DNA of 64,000 bases, from positions 62,001-126,000 of the forward strand of contig DATEDF010000105.1 of NCBI GenBank assembly GCA_035286465.1. Direction: 5' to 3'. Shown here in pieces: positions 26,674 to 34,695 of the stretch. Source of the DNA: Fen-1231 sp035286465. Its GTDB lineage: Bacteria; Gemmatimonadota; Gemmatimonadetes; Gemmatimonadales; Gemmatimonadaceae. The notes under the pieces were generated by a model that worked only from the letters and a program-made list of their open reading frames with translations, did not search any database and was not told the origin of the DNA. The first letter of the stretch is position 1; the number at the start of each line of letters is the position of its first letter. Both the position numbers and the translations under genes were made by a program.

Positions 26674-27558
26674 ATGCCGCCGATCCGCGTCGTCTTCCAG
26701 GGCGAACTGGGGGCCTTCACCGAGGAGGCGATACAGCAGCTCTGGGGTGGCGACGCGGAGCTGCTCCCGAAGCGCGACTTCCGCGATGTGGGCTCGGCCC
26801 TGGTCGCCGGTGAGGCCGATCGGGCCGTGCTTCCCATCGAGAACACCCTCACCGGCTCCGTGCAGATCAGCCACGAGGTCATTGACTCGACTCCCGGCAT
26901 CCACGCGATCGCGGAGACCGTCGTCGCCGTGCACCACTGTCTCCTCGGTCCACCGGGGGCGACACTCGACCAGGTACGGAATGTGTTCTGTCACGCCGTC
27001 GCGCTCTCGCAGTGCCGGAATTTCTTCCTCGCCCATCCGCAGCTCACCGTACATCCGGCCTACGACACCGCCGGCTCGGTGCTCGACGTCGCGAATCTCG
27101 CCGATCCGCAGTTCGCCGCGGTCGCGAGCCGGCGCTCGGCGGAGCGCTACAAGCTCGACATCCTCGTCGCGGACATCGAGGACCGGCCGGACAACCAGAC
27201 GCGATTCCTTGCCCTCGCGACCGCGCCCCAGGCGCTGCCCACCGGCACTCCGGCACGCACGATGCTTCTGCTGACCGCCCGCGACGTGCCCGGCGCTCTG
27301 CTCAACGCGCTCGCGCCGCTCGCTCGCCACGGTGTCAATGTCCGGCGTATCGAAACGCGCCCGGCCGGCGAGCCGTGGAGCTATCGCTTCTTCGTCGAAT
27401 TCGACCATCAGGTGGGCGACGAGGACGCGGAGGCCGTCGTCCGCGAAGTCGCCGGGCGCGCGCATGCCGTCCGGCTCCTCGGCACCTATCCCCGGTGGAG
27501 CGCCGGCCGCCGCGGCTCGATCGGCTGGAAGTCCGGGTCGCTCCCCGGCGTGGAGTAG
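26674..27558 (+). CDS. pheA: Prephenate dehydratase with ACT domain
   Basis: 294 residues. It converts prephenate to phenylpyruvate in phenylalanine synthesis. The catalytic domain shows VVFQGELGAFTEEAIQQLWG, ADRAVLPIENTLTGSVQISH and HCLLGPPGATLDQV. The hallmark Thr-Arg-Phe is seen in NQTRFLALA (near 175-183). The ACT domain follows (LLLTARDVPGALLNALAPLA, then VNVRRIETRPAGEPWSYRFF), which normally gives feedback inhibition by phenylalanine. It is monofunctional; no chorismate mutase domain is present. A GTG immediately upstream (26671) is an alternative start. The 280-bp gap upstream contains tRNA-Phe on the other strand; no Phe-rich leader peptide or T-box was found. Confidence 0.95.
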   Translation: MPPIRVVFQGELGAFTEEAIQQLWGGDAELLPKRDFRDVGSALVAGEADRAVLPIENTLTGSVQISHEVIDSTPGIHAIAETVVAVHHCLLGPPGATLDQVRNVFCHAVALSQCRNFFLAHPQLTVHPAYDTAGSVLDVANLADPQFAAVASRRSAERYKLDILVADIEDRPDNQTRFLALATAPQALPTGTPARTMLLLTARDVPGALLNALAPLARHGVNVRRIETRPAGEPWSYRFFVEFDHQVGDEDAEAVVREVAGRAHAVRLLGTYPRWSAGRRGSIGWKSGSLPGVE

Positions 27559-27561
27559 CCG

Positions 27562-27969
27562 CTACGGCGCGGTCTTGGGCGTCCGTCCGTGACGCGCCGT
27601 GATCACCGACTTGATGCCGCCGCGCACGTTGAAGTCGCCGACGACCGTCATCCGCCGCGGTTTCGTGGCCTTGACCAGATCATCCAGGATCCGGTTCACC
27701 GCGCGCTCGTAGAAGATCGCGTCGTTGCGGTAACTCCAGAGATAGAGCTTCAGGCTCTTGAGCTCGACGCATCGCTGGTCGGGCACGTACGTCACGGTGA
27801 TCGTGCCGAAGTCGGGCGCGCCTCCCTTCAGCAGGGCGAGTTCCGAGGCGTCGCTCTCCACGCCGCCGAGCGGGCAGAGTGCGGTGAACTCCGGACACGT
27901 CAGGACGATCTCGTAGTCCCGCCGGGAATACGGATTCGGGAACGTCTCGAGCAGTTCGGGCTGCGGCAT
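27562..27969 (-). CDS. queF: preQ1 synthase (NADPH-dependent 7-cyano-7-deazaguanine reductase), with active-site-loop insertion
   Basis: 135 residues. QueF reduces the nitrile of preQ0 to preQ1 for the queuosine tRNA modification. Matches to the short (type I) family include FPNPYSRRDYEI, CPEFTALCP, the VELKSLKLYLWSYRN signature, NDAIFYERAVNRILDD and NVRGGI. The catalytic Cys (C32) and Asp (D53) are present, but 20 residues lie between them, where the family normally has six (CPKTGQPD). A 14-residue insert (within VESDASELALLKGG) accounts for this. The ATG at 27969 is chosen because the conserved N-terminus begins just after it. It is last in the operon after the rhomboid gene (31-nt gap). 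Confidence 0.92.
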   Translation of the reverse strand: MPQPELLETFPNPYSRRDYEIVLTCPEFTALCPLGGVESDASELALLKGGAPDFGTITVTYVPDQRCVELKSLKLYLWSYRNDAIFYERAVNRILDDLVKATKPRRMTVVGDFNVRGGIKSVITARHGRTPKTAP

Positions 27970-28000
27970 CGCCTGGGGCTCGGGGCGTTCGCGGTGTGGC

Positions 28001-28927
28001 CTACGGCTCGTCCCGCAGCTTCTTCGATGCCTCGTCCAAGAGCTTCCGTTCGGCCCCCGTGAGGCTCTCGATCCCGTGCGCCGAGATCTTCTCCAGCACT
28101 TTGTCGAGCGCCGTGGGGCTCGTGTGCGCCGCACGGCCTCTTCGGCGCTCCGCCGTACGCTTCGCCATCATCGCGTTGCTGCGCGCCACGATCTCATCCA
28201 CGTTCTCCCGCTCGCGCGCTCGCGAGCGCGGCAGCGCCTTCGGCACCGCGCGCGGCGGAAGATCCTCCGGTTCATCCGGCACGGGGGAGACGCTCTGCCG
28301 CAGGCGGCCGAGATTCACCGCCGCGGTCGCGCGAAGGTAGAGCCAGCCCGCCGTGAGCCCGCCCAGGTGCGCCAGATACGCCACGCCGCTCCGGCTGTCC
28401 GACGCCGCGATGCCGCCCACGAGGTTGATCACCCCCACCAGCACCACGAGCCACCGGACGGTCATCGGGATCACGCCGAAGACGAGAAGCTGCTCGTCCG
28501 GCCAGAGCGTTGCGTACGCGAGCATCACGCCGAACACCGCCGCCGACGCGCCGATGAGCACGGTGTCACCCGGCACGAACAGCAGGTGTGCAAACCACCC
28601 GCCCAGCCCGCAGAAGAGGTAGTACCGCACAAATTCGCGGGATCCCCAGCGCCATTCCACGCGCGGTCCGAAGAGCCAGAGCGTGTACAGGTTGAGCGCC
28701 AGATGCCAGAACCCGCCGTGCACGAACATGTACGTGCCGATCGTCCACCACTGGTGCCCCAGCTTCTGCGTGTGAAAGCCGAGCGCGAGCTGCACGTCCG
28801 CCGGCTTGAGCAGCGTGAGCTGAATGAAGAAGACCGCGACGTTGATCGCGATCAGCCATTGCACCACGGCGGTGATCCGTGGAGTCGCTGCGTCGGGCGC
28901 GTGGTCTTGGGACGGCACGTGTGTCAC
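28001..28927 (-). CDS. Rhomboid-family intramembrane serine protease
   Basis: 308 residues with six to seven transmembrane segments. The rhomboid order is intact: HGGFWHLALNLYTLW, the serine motif IGASAAVFGVMLAYA (GASA in place of the commoner GASG) and the catalytic His in AYLAHLGGLTAGWLYL. A soluble C-terminal tail of about 95 residues (ARERENVDEIVARSNAMM, VLEKISAHGIESLTGAER) resembles the helical tail found on many bacterial rhomboids. Rhomboids cleave transmembrane substrates within the membrane; the substrate is unknown. The GTG start lies 2 nt after the stop of the QueE-like gene, so the two are probably co-transcribed. Confidence 0.92.
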   Translation of the reverse strand: MTHVPSQDHAPDAATPRITAVVQWLIAINVAVFFIQLTLLKPADVQLALGFHTQKLGHQWWTIGTYMFVHGGFWHLALNLYTLWLFGPRVEWRWGSREFVRYYLFCGLGGWFAHLLFVPGDTVLIGASAAVFGVMLAYATLWPDEQLLVFGVIPMTVRWLVVLVGVINLVGGIAASDSRSGVAYLAHLGGLTAGWLYLRATAAVNLGRLRQSVSPVPDEPEDLPPRAVPKALPRSRARERENVDEIVARSNAMMAKRTAERRRGRAAHTSPTALDKVLEKISAHGIESLTGAERKLLDEASKKLRDEP

Positions 28928-28929
28928 GG

Positions 28930-29592
28930 TCAGCGTAGCCCGGCGGGCGGCGGGAGTCGGAGCACCAGCCGCGTGTCGGCATGCGTCGCCGTCGCCTGGT
29001 CGAGCAGGGTCGCCCAGCGCCGGTCGAGCATCATCTGCTCGCCGACCGGCAGCGGCGGATGAATGACCACTTGCGTGGCGGCGCTCGCGCGGTGTGCCTG
29101 CTCAATTATCCGCAGCAACTGGCCGTCCGAGGTCTCATCCCTCGGGCACAACACGAGCGCGTGCGCGCACTTCGCGCGCGCCGCGGCGCTGATCGTCTCT
29201 ATCGCGTGCGACAGCGTCCCGTTCGGCCCCGTGAACTCCACCGTCACCTGCGTCAGGGAGAGGTGGGGAGTGAGCGCGCCCAGGGCTTCGGGACGCATGC
29301 CGTCAGTATCGAGCATCACCGGAATCGCCGGCTTCACCGCGGTGAACGCTCCGAGGAGAAAGTTCACGTTCGCGAGCGGATCTCGACCACCGATCGCGAC
29401 AGAGTGGAAGGTCGAGCGTCCCAGTTGACGTTCCAGCTCCCGGGCGAGCGCCGCGGACGTGTACATCGTGGCGGTTTCCGCCTCACCGGCGAAGCGCACG
29501 AAGAGCTGGCGTCGTCCGGCCCAGACGCCCTGCGCCTGGACTCCGGCGGGAACTCCCGTCAGCGCGGCCGCTGCCATCGGTACACCCGTCAT
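28930..29592 (-). CDS. QueE-like protein lacking the radical-SAM cysteines
   Basis: 220 residues. The sequence follows the order of 7-carboxy-7-deazaguanine synthase (QueE): QGVWAGRRQLFVRFAG (21-36) matches the QGEG..GRRxxFVRxxG start, FHSVAIGGRDPL (62-73) matches HSVxxTGGEPLL, PVMLDTDGMRPEAL (91-104) matches VYLETNGTxPEAL, and LSLTQVTVEFTGP matches the later DIVxxDIKxP strand. All three cluster-binding cysteines that should follow FAG are missing (E37 onward reads EAETATMYT). The SAM-binding GGE is GGR, and the only cysteines are C142 and C149, far away. It cannot bind the usual 4Fe-4S cluster. It overlaps ddl by ATGA and is two genes upstream of queF. Function is unknown: scaffold, regulator or repurposed fold. 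Confidence 0.7.
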   Translation of the reverse strand: MTGVPMAAAALTGVPAGVQAQGVWAGRRQLFVRFAGEAETATMYTSAALARELERQLGRSTFHSVAIGGRDPLANVNFLLGAFTAVKPAIPVMLDTDGMRPEALGALTPHLSLTQVTVEFTGPNGTLSHAIETISAAARAKCAHALVLCPRDETSDGQLLRIIEQAHRASAATQVVIHPPLPVGEQMMLDRRWATLLDQATATHADTRLVLRLPPPAGLR

Positions 29593-30644
29593 CGCGATTC
29601 TCCAGATGCCCGTGGTCGCAGGGCCAGTTCCACGATCCGTTCGCACAACTCGGGAAAGCTGATCCCGGCGGCGGCAGCCGCTTGCGGGATCAGGCTCAAC
29701 TCCGTCAGCCCGGGCAGCGTGTTTGCCTCCAGGCAGTAGAATGTTCCCTCTTCCGTCAGCCGGAAGTCAATGCGAGCGTAGCCCGAGAGCTTCAGGGCCG
29801 TGAATGCGCGCATCGCGAGGTCCTGCACCTGAGCGCGCTGCCCCTCGGCCAGCCGGGCCGGGAACACCTCTTCAGCCATCCCCGGCGTGTACTTGCACTC
29901 ATAGTCGTAAATCTCGTGCTTGGGGATGATCTCGCCAACTGGAAGCGCCGCGTCGCCGAGAACCCCCACGGTCAGCTCGCGACCCGGGACGAATGCCTCG
30001 AGCATCACCTCGTCGTCGTAGCGAAACGCTTCCTCGACGGCCGGCCCCAGCACGTCGGCCGACTTGACCAGCGTGAGCCCCACCGTGGACCCCTGTTTCG
30101 ACGGCTTGACCACCAGGGGAAGTCCGAGCGCCGCCGCGGCGCGCGCCGCATACACGGGCTCGCGCCATGTCTCCGCGTCGCTCCGCCGGATCATCCACCA
30201 GTCCGGCGTCGGCACACCTGCGACACGAAAGAGTTTCTTCGACAAGTCCTTGTCCATTGCCAGCGCGCTCGCCATGTGGCCACTCCCCGTGTACGGCACG
30301 CCCGTCAGGTCGAGCAGTGCCTGGATCGTTCCGTCCTCCCCGTGTCCCCCGTGCAGACCGAGAAACACCACGTCGGTGTCGTACCGGGCGGGCACCATGC
30401 GCGCCGCGGTCTCGATCCCGTGAGGCGACAGCCGCTCGAGCGCTTTCTGTTCGGGCGGGAGCACGTGCATTACCCCGCTGGCGAGCATCCGGCTTTCCTC
30501 CGCCTCCGTGAGCGGGCCGCGCGCGGTGTCGAGTGCCGTCACCGCGTGGCCTCGTGACCGGAGCGCCGCGGCTACACGGAGCCCTGACGCCAGCGACACG
30601 TCGCGTTCCACCGACGTGCCGCCCAGCAGCACCGTAATCCGCAC
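29589..30644 (-). CDS. ddl: D-alanine--D-alanine ligase
   Basis: 351 residues. It makes the D-Ala-D-Ala dipeptide of peptidoglycan precursors. Landmarks are VLLGGTSVERDVSLASG at the N-terminus, FLGLHGGHGEDGTIQALLDL with VPYTGSG near 93-120, LVVKPSKQGSTVGLT as the ATP-binding strand and loop, LEAFVPGRELTVGVLGD, SGYARIDFRL, and CLEANTLPGLTELSLIPQ with the Mg ligands and phosphate loop. The GTG start lies one nucleotide after the stop of the cysteine synthase gene, and the 3' end overlaps the QueE-like gene as ATGA. Confidence 0.96.
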   Translation of the reverse strand: MRITVLLGGTSVERDVSLASGLRVAAALRSRGHAVTALDTARGPLTEAEESRMLASGVMHVLPPEQKALERLSPHGIETAARMVPARYDTDVVFLGLHGGHGEDGTIQALLDLTGVPYTGSGHMASALAMDKDLSKKLFRVAGVPTPDWWMIRRSDAETWREPVYAARAAAALGLPLVVKPSKQGSTVGLTLVKSADVLGPAVEEAFRYDDEVMLEAFVPGRELTVGVLGDAALPVGEIIPKHEIYDYECKYTPGMAEEVFPARLAEGQRAQVQDLAMRAFTALKLSGYARIDFRLTEEGTFYCLEANTLPGLTELSLIPQAAAAAGISFPELCERIVELALRPRASGESR

Positions 30645-30645
30645 G

Positions 30646-32046
30646 TCAGCGCGCCATCATGTACTGCAGCATGTCCGAGCGCGTCACGATGCCCCGGATC
30701 GCTGCCTGCTCTCGCACAAGCACCGCGGGGTTCGACTTGGAGAGCAGCTTCACGATGCCGTCCACCGAGTGCTCGGCGTCCACGATCGGGAACGGCGAAT
30801 CCATCACGTCGCTCACGGACTTGTCGAGCACCCTGACGTCTTCGAGCCCCTTGACGCTGAGCGCCCCCTCGCTGACGGAGCCGACGCACGCCGGGCCGTC
30901 CATCACCGGGAGTTGCGACACGTCGTGCAGGCTCATCAGCCGGAGCGCCTGTCGTACCGTGGCGCCCGGCGCGACGCCGACCACGCCGGCGGGTGCGCGG
31001 TCATGCTTGACGTCGAGGAGCTGCCCGAGCGTCACGCGTTCCGGTTCGAGCATCTGGTTCTCGCGCAGCCACTCGTCGTTGTAGAGCTTGGAGAGATACC
31101 GCTCGCCCGTGTCGCAGAGGAACGCCACGACGCAGGCTTCCGGGTCGTTCACCCGGCGTGCCACGCTCAGAGCCACGTGTGTGATCAGCCCCGACGAGCC
31201 CCCGCCGAAGAGCCCCTCTTCGCGAGTCAGCCGCCGCGCCATCGCGAACGCATCGCGGTCGCTGACGGTCTGGAACTCGTCGATCACGCGCATGTCGAGC
31301 GTCTCCGGAAGCTTGTCCTGGCCGATTCCTTCCACCTTGTACGGCACGCCCTCGGTCTTGGTCGTGCCGCCGCTCCGCCAGTGCTCCGCGAGGATCGAGC
31401 CGACCGGATCGCCGCAGACCACCTGCACCTTGGGGTTCTGCTTCTTGAGGAAGCGCCCGACGCCGGTGATCGTGCCTCCCGTCCCCGCTGCGGCGACGAG
31501 GTGCGTGATCTTCCCTTTCGTCTGCTCCCAGATCTCCGGACCGGTCGTCGCTTCGTGCGCGTCCGGATTCGCCTGATTGTAGAACTGGTTGGCGAGGATC
31601 GCGTTCGGCGTCTCGCGCGCGATCCGCTTCGCCGCCATCACGTAGCTGTCCGGGTGGTCCGGTGGCACCGCGGTCGGCGTGATGATCACCTCGGCGCCGA
31701 AGGCCTTCAGCAGCCGGACTTTCTCCTGCGACATCTTGTCCGGCATCGTGAACACGCATCGGTACCCCTTGAGCGTGGCGGCGAGCGCGAGGGCGATGCC
31801 CGTGTTGCCGCTTGTGCCCTCGACGATCGTTCCGCCGGGCTTGAGTGTCCCCTCGCGCTCTGCTCGCTCGATGATCGGGATGGCGATGCGGTCCTTCACC
31901 GAGCCGCCGGGATTGTACATCTCGGCTTTCGCCCACACCGGCGTCTTGATTCCCCGGGTGACGCGCGTCAGCCGGATGAGCGGCGTCCAGCCGATCGTGT
32001 CGAGCACCGACTCGAACACCTTGAGATCGCGCGCGCCGCCGGTCAT
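30646..32046 (-). CDS. Cysteine synthase / cystathionine beta-synthase with C-terminal CBS pair
   Basis: 466 residues. A PLP fold-type II catalytic domain (to about 325) contains the Schiff-base lysine in YNPGGSVKDRIA, the substrate loop VEGTSGNTGIALA, the phosphate cradle AAGTGGTITGVGRFLK and a late GGGSSG segment. It is followed by two CBS domains (VRQALRLMSLHDVSQLPVMD, and VSDVMDSPFPIVDAEHSVDG). This is the architecture of eukaryotic-type cystathionine beta-synthase, where CBS domains bind adenosyl ligands. Whether it uses serine plus homocysteine or acetylserine plus sulfide cannot be settled, as no cystathionine gamma-lyase is adjacent. It starts 9 nt after mutS. Confidence 0.93.
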   Translation of the reverse strand: MTGGARDLKVFESVLDTIGWTPLIRLTRVTRGIKTPVWAKAEMYNPGGSVKDRIAIPIIERAEREGTLKPGGTIVEGTSGNTGIALALAATLKGYRCVFTMPDKMSQEKVRLLKAFGAEVIITPTAVPPDHPDSYVMAAKRIARETPNAILANQFYNQANPDAHEATTGPEIWEQTKGKITHLVAAAGTGGTITGVGRFLKKQNPKVQVVCGDPVGSILAEHWRSGGTTKTEGVPYKVEGIGQDKLPETLDMRVIDEFQTVSDRDAFAMARRLTREEGLFGGGSSGLITHVALSVARRVNDPEACVVAFLCDTGERYLSKLYNDEWLRENQMLEPERVTLGQLLDVKHDRAPAGVVGVAPGATVRQALRLMSLHDVSQLPVMDGPACVGSVSEGALSVKGLEDVRVLDKSVSDVMDSPFPIVDAEHSVDGIVKLLSKSNPAVLVREQAAIRGIVTRSDMLQYMMAR

Positions 32047-32055
32047 GGCGCCAAT

Positions 32056-34695
32056 CTACGCCTTGGCGTCCCGCCCGGCGATCTGGCCCGTCTCGTGCCT
32101 CGCATCCGACGCGAGCTGCGCGAGCAGCGCCAGCGCCTCCAGCGGCGTGAGCGTGTTCGGGTCGGTGGCGCGCAACCGCTCCACCACCGGATGCACCTCC
32201 GTTCCGCCGAACAGCGCGAGTTGTTCGCCCGCCGGCCGTACCGGCGTGGCCGCCCGGCCGGCGAGGCCTGCGGCCAGCTGCTCACCCTCGAGGAGTGCAA
32301 GCAGGGCCCGTGCCCGTTCGAGCACCGGCTTCGGGAGCCCCGCCAGCCGCCCGACTTCGATTCCGTACGAGCGGTCGGCGCCTCCCGGCTTGAGGCGGTG
32401 CAGAAAGAGAATCCGCTCCCCGCTCTCCCGCACTTCCACGTTCCAGTTCTGCGCCGCCGTGAGCTCGTCGGCGAGCTGCGTCAGCTCGTGGTAATGCGTC
32501 GCGAAGACCGTCTTGCACCCGACGCGATCGTGCAGGTGTTCACTCACGGCCCACGCGATGCTCACGCCGTCCCACGTGCTCGTCCCCCGGCCGATCTCGT
32601 CCAGCAGGACGAGGCTCCGCGCCGTCGCGGTGTGCAGAATGGCGCTCGTCTCCGACATCTCCACCATGAACGTGGACTGCCCGCGCACCAGGTTGTCGCT
32701 CGCCCCGACGCGCGTGAACACCCGGTCCACGAGGCCGATCCGCGCCCGCGACGCCGGAACGAAGCTCCCCATCTGCGCCATCAGGACGATGAGCCCAATT
32801 TGTCGCAGTATGGTACTTTTCCCGGCCATGTTCGGCCCCGTGAGGATGATCACCCGCGCGTCGGCCGACAGCCGCACATCGTTCGGGATGAACTGCTCAC
32901 GCGGCATCATGCGCTCCACGACGGGGTGCCGCCCGGCCGTGATCTCGAGATCGAAGCCCTCGACCACGTCGGGCCGTACGTACCCCTCCCGCGAAGCCAC
33001 CTCGGCGAGCGTCGCCAGCACGTCAATCCTCGCGAGCGAGCGTGAGAGCCCCTGGAGGCGCCCGATCGCGGCACCCGTCCGTGCGCGCAGGCTCTCGAAG
33101 AGGCGCCGTTCCAGCGCCTCGATCCGCTCGGTGGCATGCAACACCTTCTCCTCGAACTCCTTGAGCGCGGGCGTCACGTACCGTTCCGCGCCGGAGAGCG
33201 TCTGTCGCCGCTGGTAGTCGGGCGGCACCAGCCGGGCGTTGGCGTTCGTCACTTCGATGAAGTATCCGAACACCTTGTTGTAGCCCACCTTGAGCGAGGC
33301 GATCCCCGTGCGCTGCCGTTCGGCGGCCTGCAGCGCCGCGATCGCGTCCTTGCCTCCCGCCGCGATCGCGCGCAAGTCGTCAAGCTCGCGGTCCACGTCG
33401 GGGGCGATGGTTTCCGACGCGTCGTCCGCGATGGAGACGGGGGGCCGTGCGACGAGCGTGCGCCGGATCTCGGCGGCGAGGTCCGCACACGCGTCCCAGG
33501 CGGCCAGTTCACCGGCGAGCGCACCGCCCGCACTCGTGCGCCTGAGCGCGGCCTCCACCTCCGGCACCCGGCCGAGCGAGTCCCCCAGCGCGCGCACCTC
33601 CCGCGGGTTCGCGCGGGCCGCCGCCGTCTTCCCCGCGAGGCGCTCCACGTCCCGCACGCCGTCGAGGGCCGCGCGGAGCGCGCCGCGCGCGCCGGAATCC
33701 GCCACCAGCGTCGCGACCGCGTCGAGCCGGGCGTTGATCGCCGTCGGGTCCGTGAGCGGGGCGAGCATCCACTGGCGCAGGGCGCGCGCGCCCATCGGCG
33801 TCTGCGTCCGGTCGAGCACCCCGAGCAGCGTCCCGGAAGCGTCCGTGCCCCGCAGCGACTCCACGAGTTCGAGATTGCGCCGCGTCATCTCGTCAATCGG
33901 CATCACGCCGCCCGGACGCTCGACGACCGGCCGCCCGAGATGCGGCACTCCGCCCGGCTGCAGCTCACGCAGATACTTCAGCAGCGCCCCTGCGGCCCCG
34001 ACCGCCGGCGCGTCGTCCGGCCCAAGCCCGAATCCCTCGAGCGAGCGCACGCCGAAGTGCTCGGCAAGCGCCGCCTGTGCCGTATCTTCCTCGAACTCCC
34101 ACCGCTCCCGTTCCGTGACCAGCGCGTCGAGTCCGGCGGCCAGCGTCGAGTCGCCGGCATCCCCCGCGCACACGAGAAGCTCCCGTGGCGCGAGCCGGGC
34201 CATCGCCGCGCCGACGTCGCGGAGCGGCGAGAGGAGGAGCCGGAACTCGCCGGTCGAGACGTCGATCGCCGCGATCCCCGCGACGTCGCCCGAGCGGCGA
34301 AGCGCGCACAGGAAGTTGTTGCGCGCCCCTTCGAGCAGGTCGTCCGCGAACGCGGCCCCCGGCGTGACCGTTTCGGTCACCTCGCGCCGCACGATCCCCT
34401 TCGCGAGCTTCGGGTCCTCAACCTGCTCGCAGATCGCGACGCGGAATCCCTGAAGTACCAGGCGCCGCACGTACTCGCTCACCGCCCGCACCGGCACTCC
34501 CGCCAACGGCACGTCGGCGGCGCCCCCGTTGTTCCGCGACGTCAGCGTCAGGCCAAGCGTACGCGACGCGACCTCGGCGTCCTCATAGAACATCTCGTAG
34601 AAGTCGCCCATCCGGAACAGGAGGATCGCGTTCTGGTGGCGCGCCTTGATCTCCCGGTACTGTTGCATCAGCGGCGTCGCCGGCTCCCGGCTCAC
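32056..34695 (-). CDS. mutS: DNA mismatch repair protein MutS
   Basis: 879 residues, GTG start with GGAGA upstream and GTGA overlap with the SPOR gene. The mismatch-reading wedge is present near the N-terminus: LFRMGDFYEMFYEDA has the Phe-x-Glu of MutS1. The middle domains include VGYNKVFGYFIEVTNANA. The ATPase has TGPNMAGKSTILRQIG (about 617-632), a Walker B in SLVLLDEIGRGTSTWDG and the dimer-helix ATHYHELTQL. The C-terminus has the beta-clamp/tetramer region. MutL is not in the window. Confidence 0.98.
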   Translation of the reverse strand: MSREPATPLMQQYREIKARHQNAILLFRMGDFYEMFYEDAEVASRTLGLTLTSRNNGGAADVPLAGVPVRAVSEYVRRLVLQGFRVAICEQVEDPKLAKGIVRREVTETVTPGAAFADDLLEGARNNFLCALRRSGDVAGIAAIDVSTGEFRLLLSPLRDVGAAMARLAPRELLVCAGDAGDSTLAAGLDALVTERERWEFEEDTAQAALAEHFGVRSLEGFGLGPDDAPAVGAAGALLKYLRELQPGGVPHLGRPVVERPGGVMPIDEMTRRNLELVESLRGTDASGTLLGVLDRTQTPMGARALRQWMLAPLTDPTAINARLDAVATLVADSGARGALRAALDGVRDVERLAGKTAAARANPREVRALGDSLGRVPEVEAALRRTSAGGALAGELAAWDACADLAAEIRRTLVARPPVSIADDASETIAPDVDRELDDLRAIAAGGKDAIAALQAAERQRTGIASLKVGYNKVFGYFIEVTNANARLVPPDYQRRQTLSGAERYVTPALKEFEEKVLHATERIEALERRLFESLRARTGAAIGRLQGLSRSLARIDVLATLAEVASREGYVRPDVVEGFDLEITAGRHPVVERMMPREQFIPNDVRLSADARVIILTGPNMAGKSTILRQIGLIVLMAQMGSFVPASRARIGLVDRVFTRVGASDNLVRGQSTFMVEMSETSAILHTATARSLVLLDEIGRGTSTWDGVSIAWAVSEHLHDRVGCKTVFATHYHELTQLADELTAAQNWNVEVRESGERILFLHRLKPGGADRSYGIEVGRLAGLPKPVLERARALLALLEGEQLAAGLAGRAATPVRPAGEQLALFGGTEVHPVVERLRATDPNTLTPLEALALLAQLASDARHETGQIAGRDAKA

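Noticed and set aside
26607..26674. Short ATG frame (22 codons) ending at the pheA start, possible leader peptide
   Set aside because: It contains no Phe codons and no terminator/antiterminator structure was seen, so attenuation is not supported.
27970..28000. preQ1 riboswitch before queF
   Set aside because: Only 31 nt separate rhomboid and queF; no pseudoknot or characteristic sequence is present.
30508..33045. Very long plus-strand open frame opposite ddl, cysteine synthase and mutS
   Set aside because: Spans three well-supported genes on the other strand and shows no domain; Arg/His/Asp-rich shadow.
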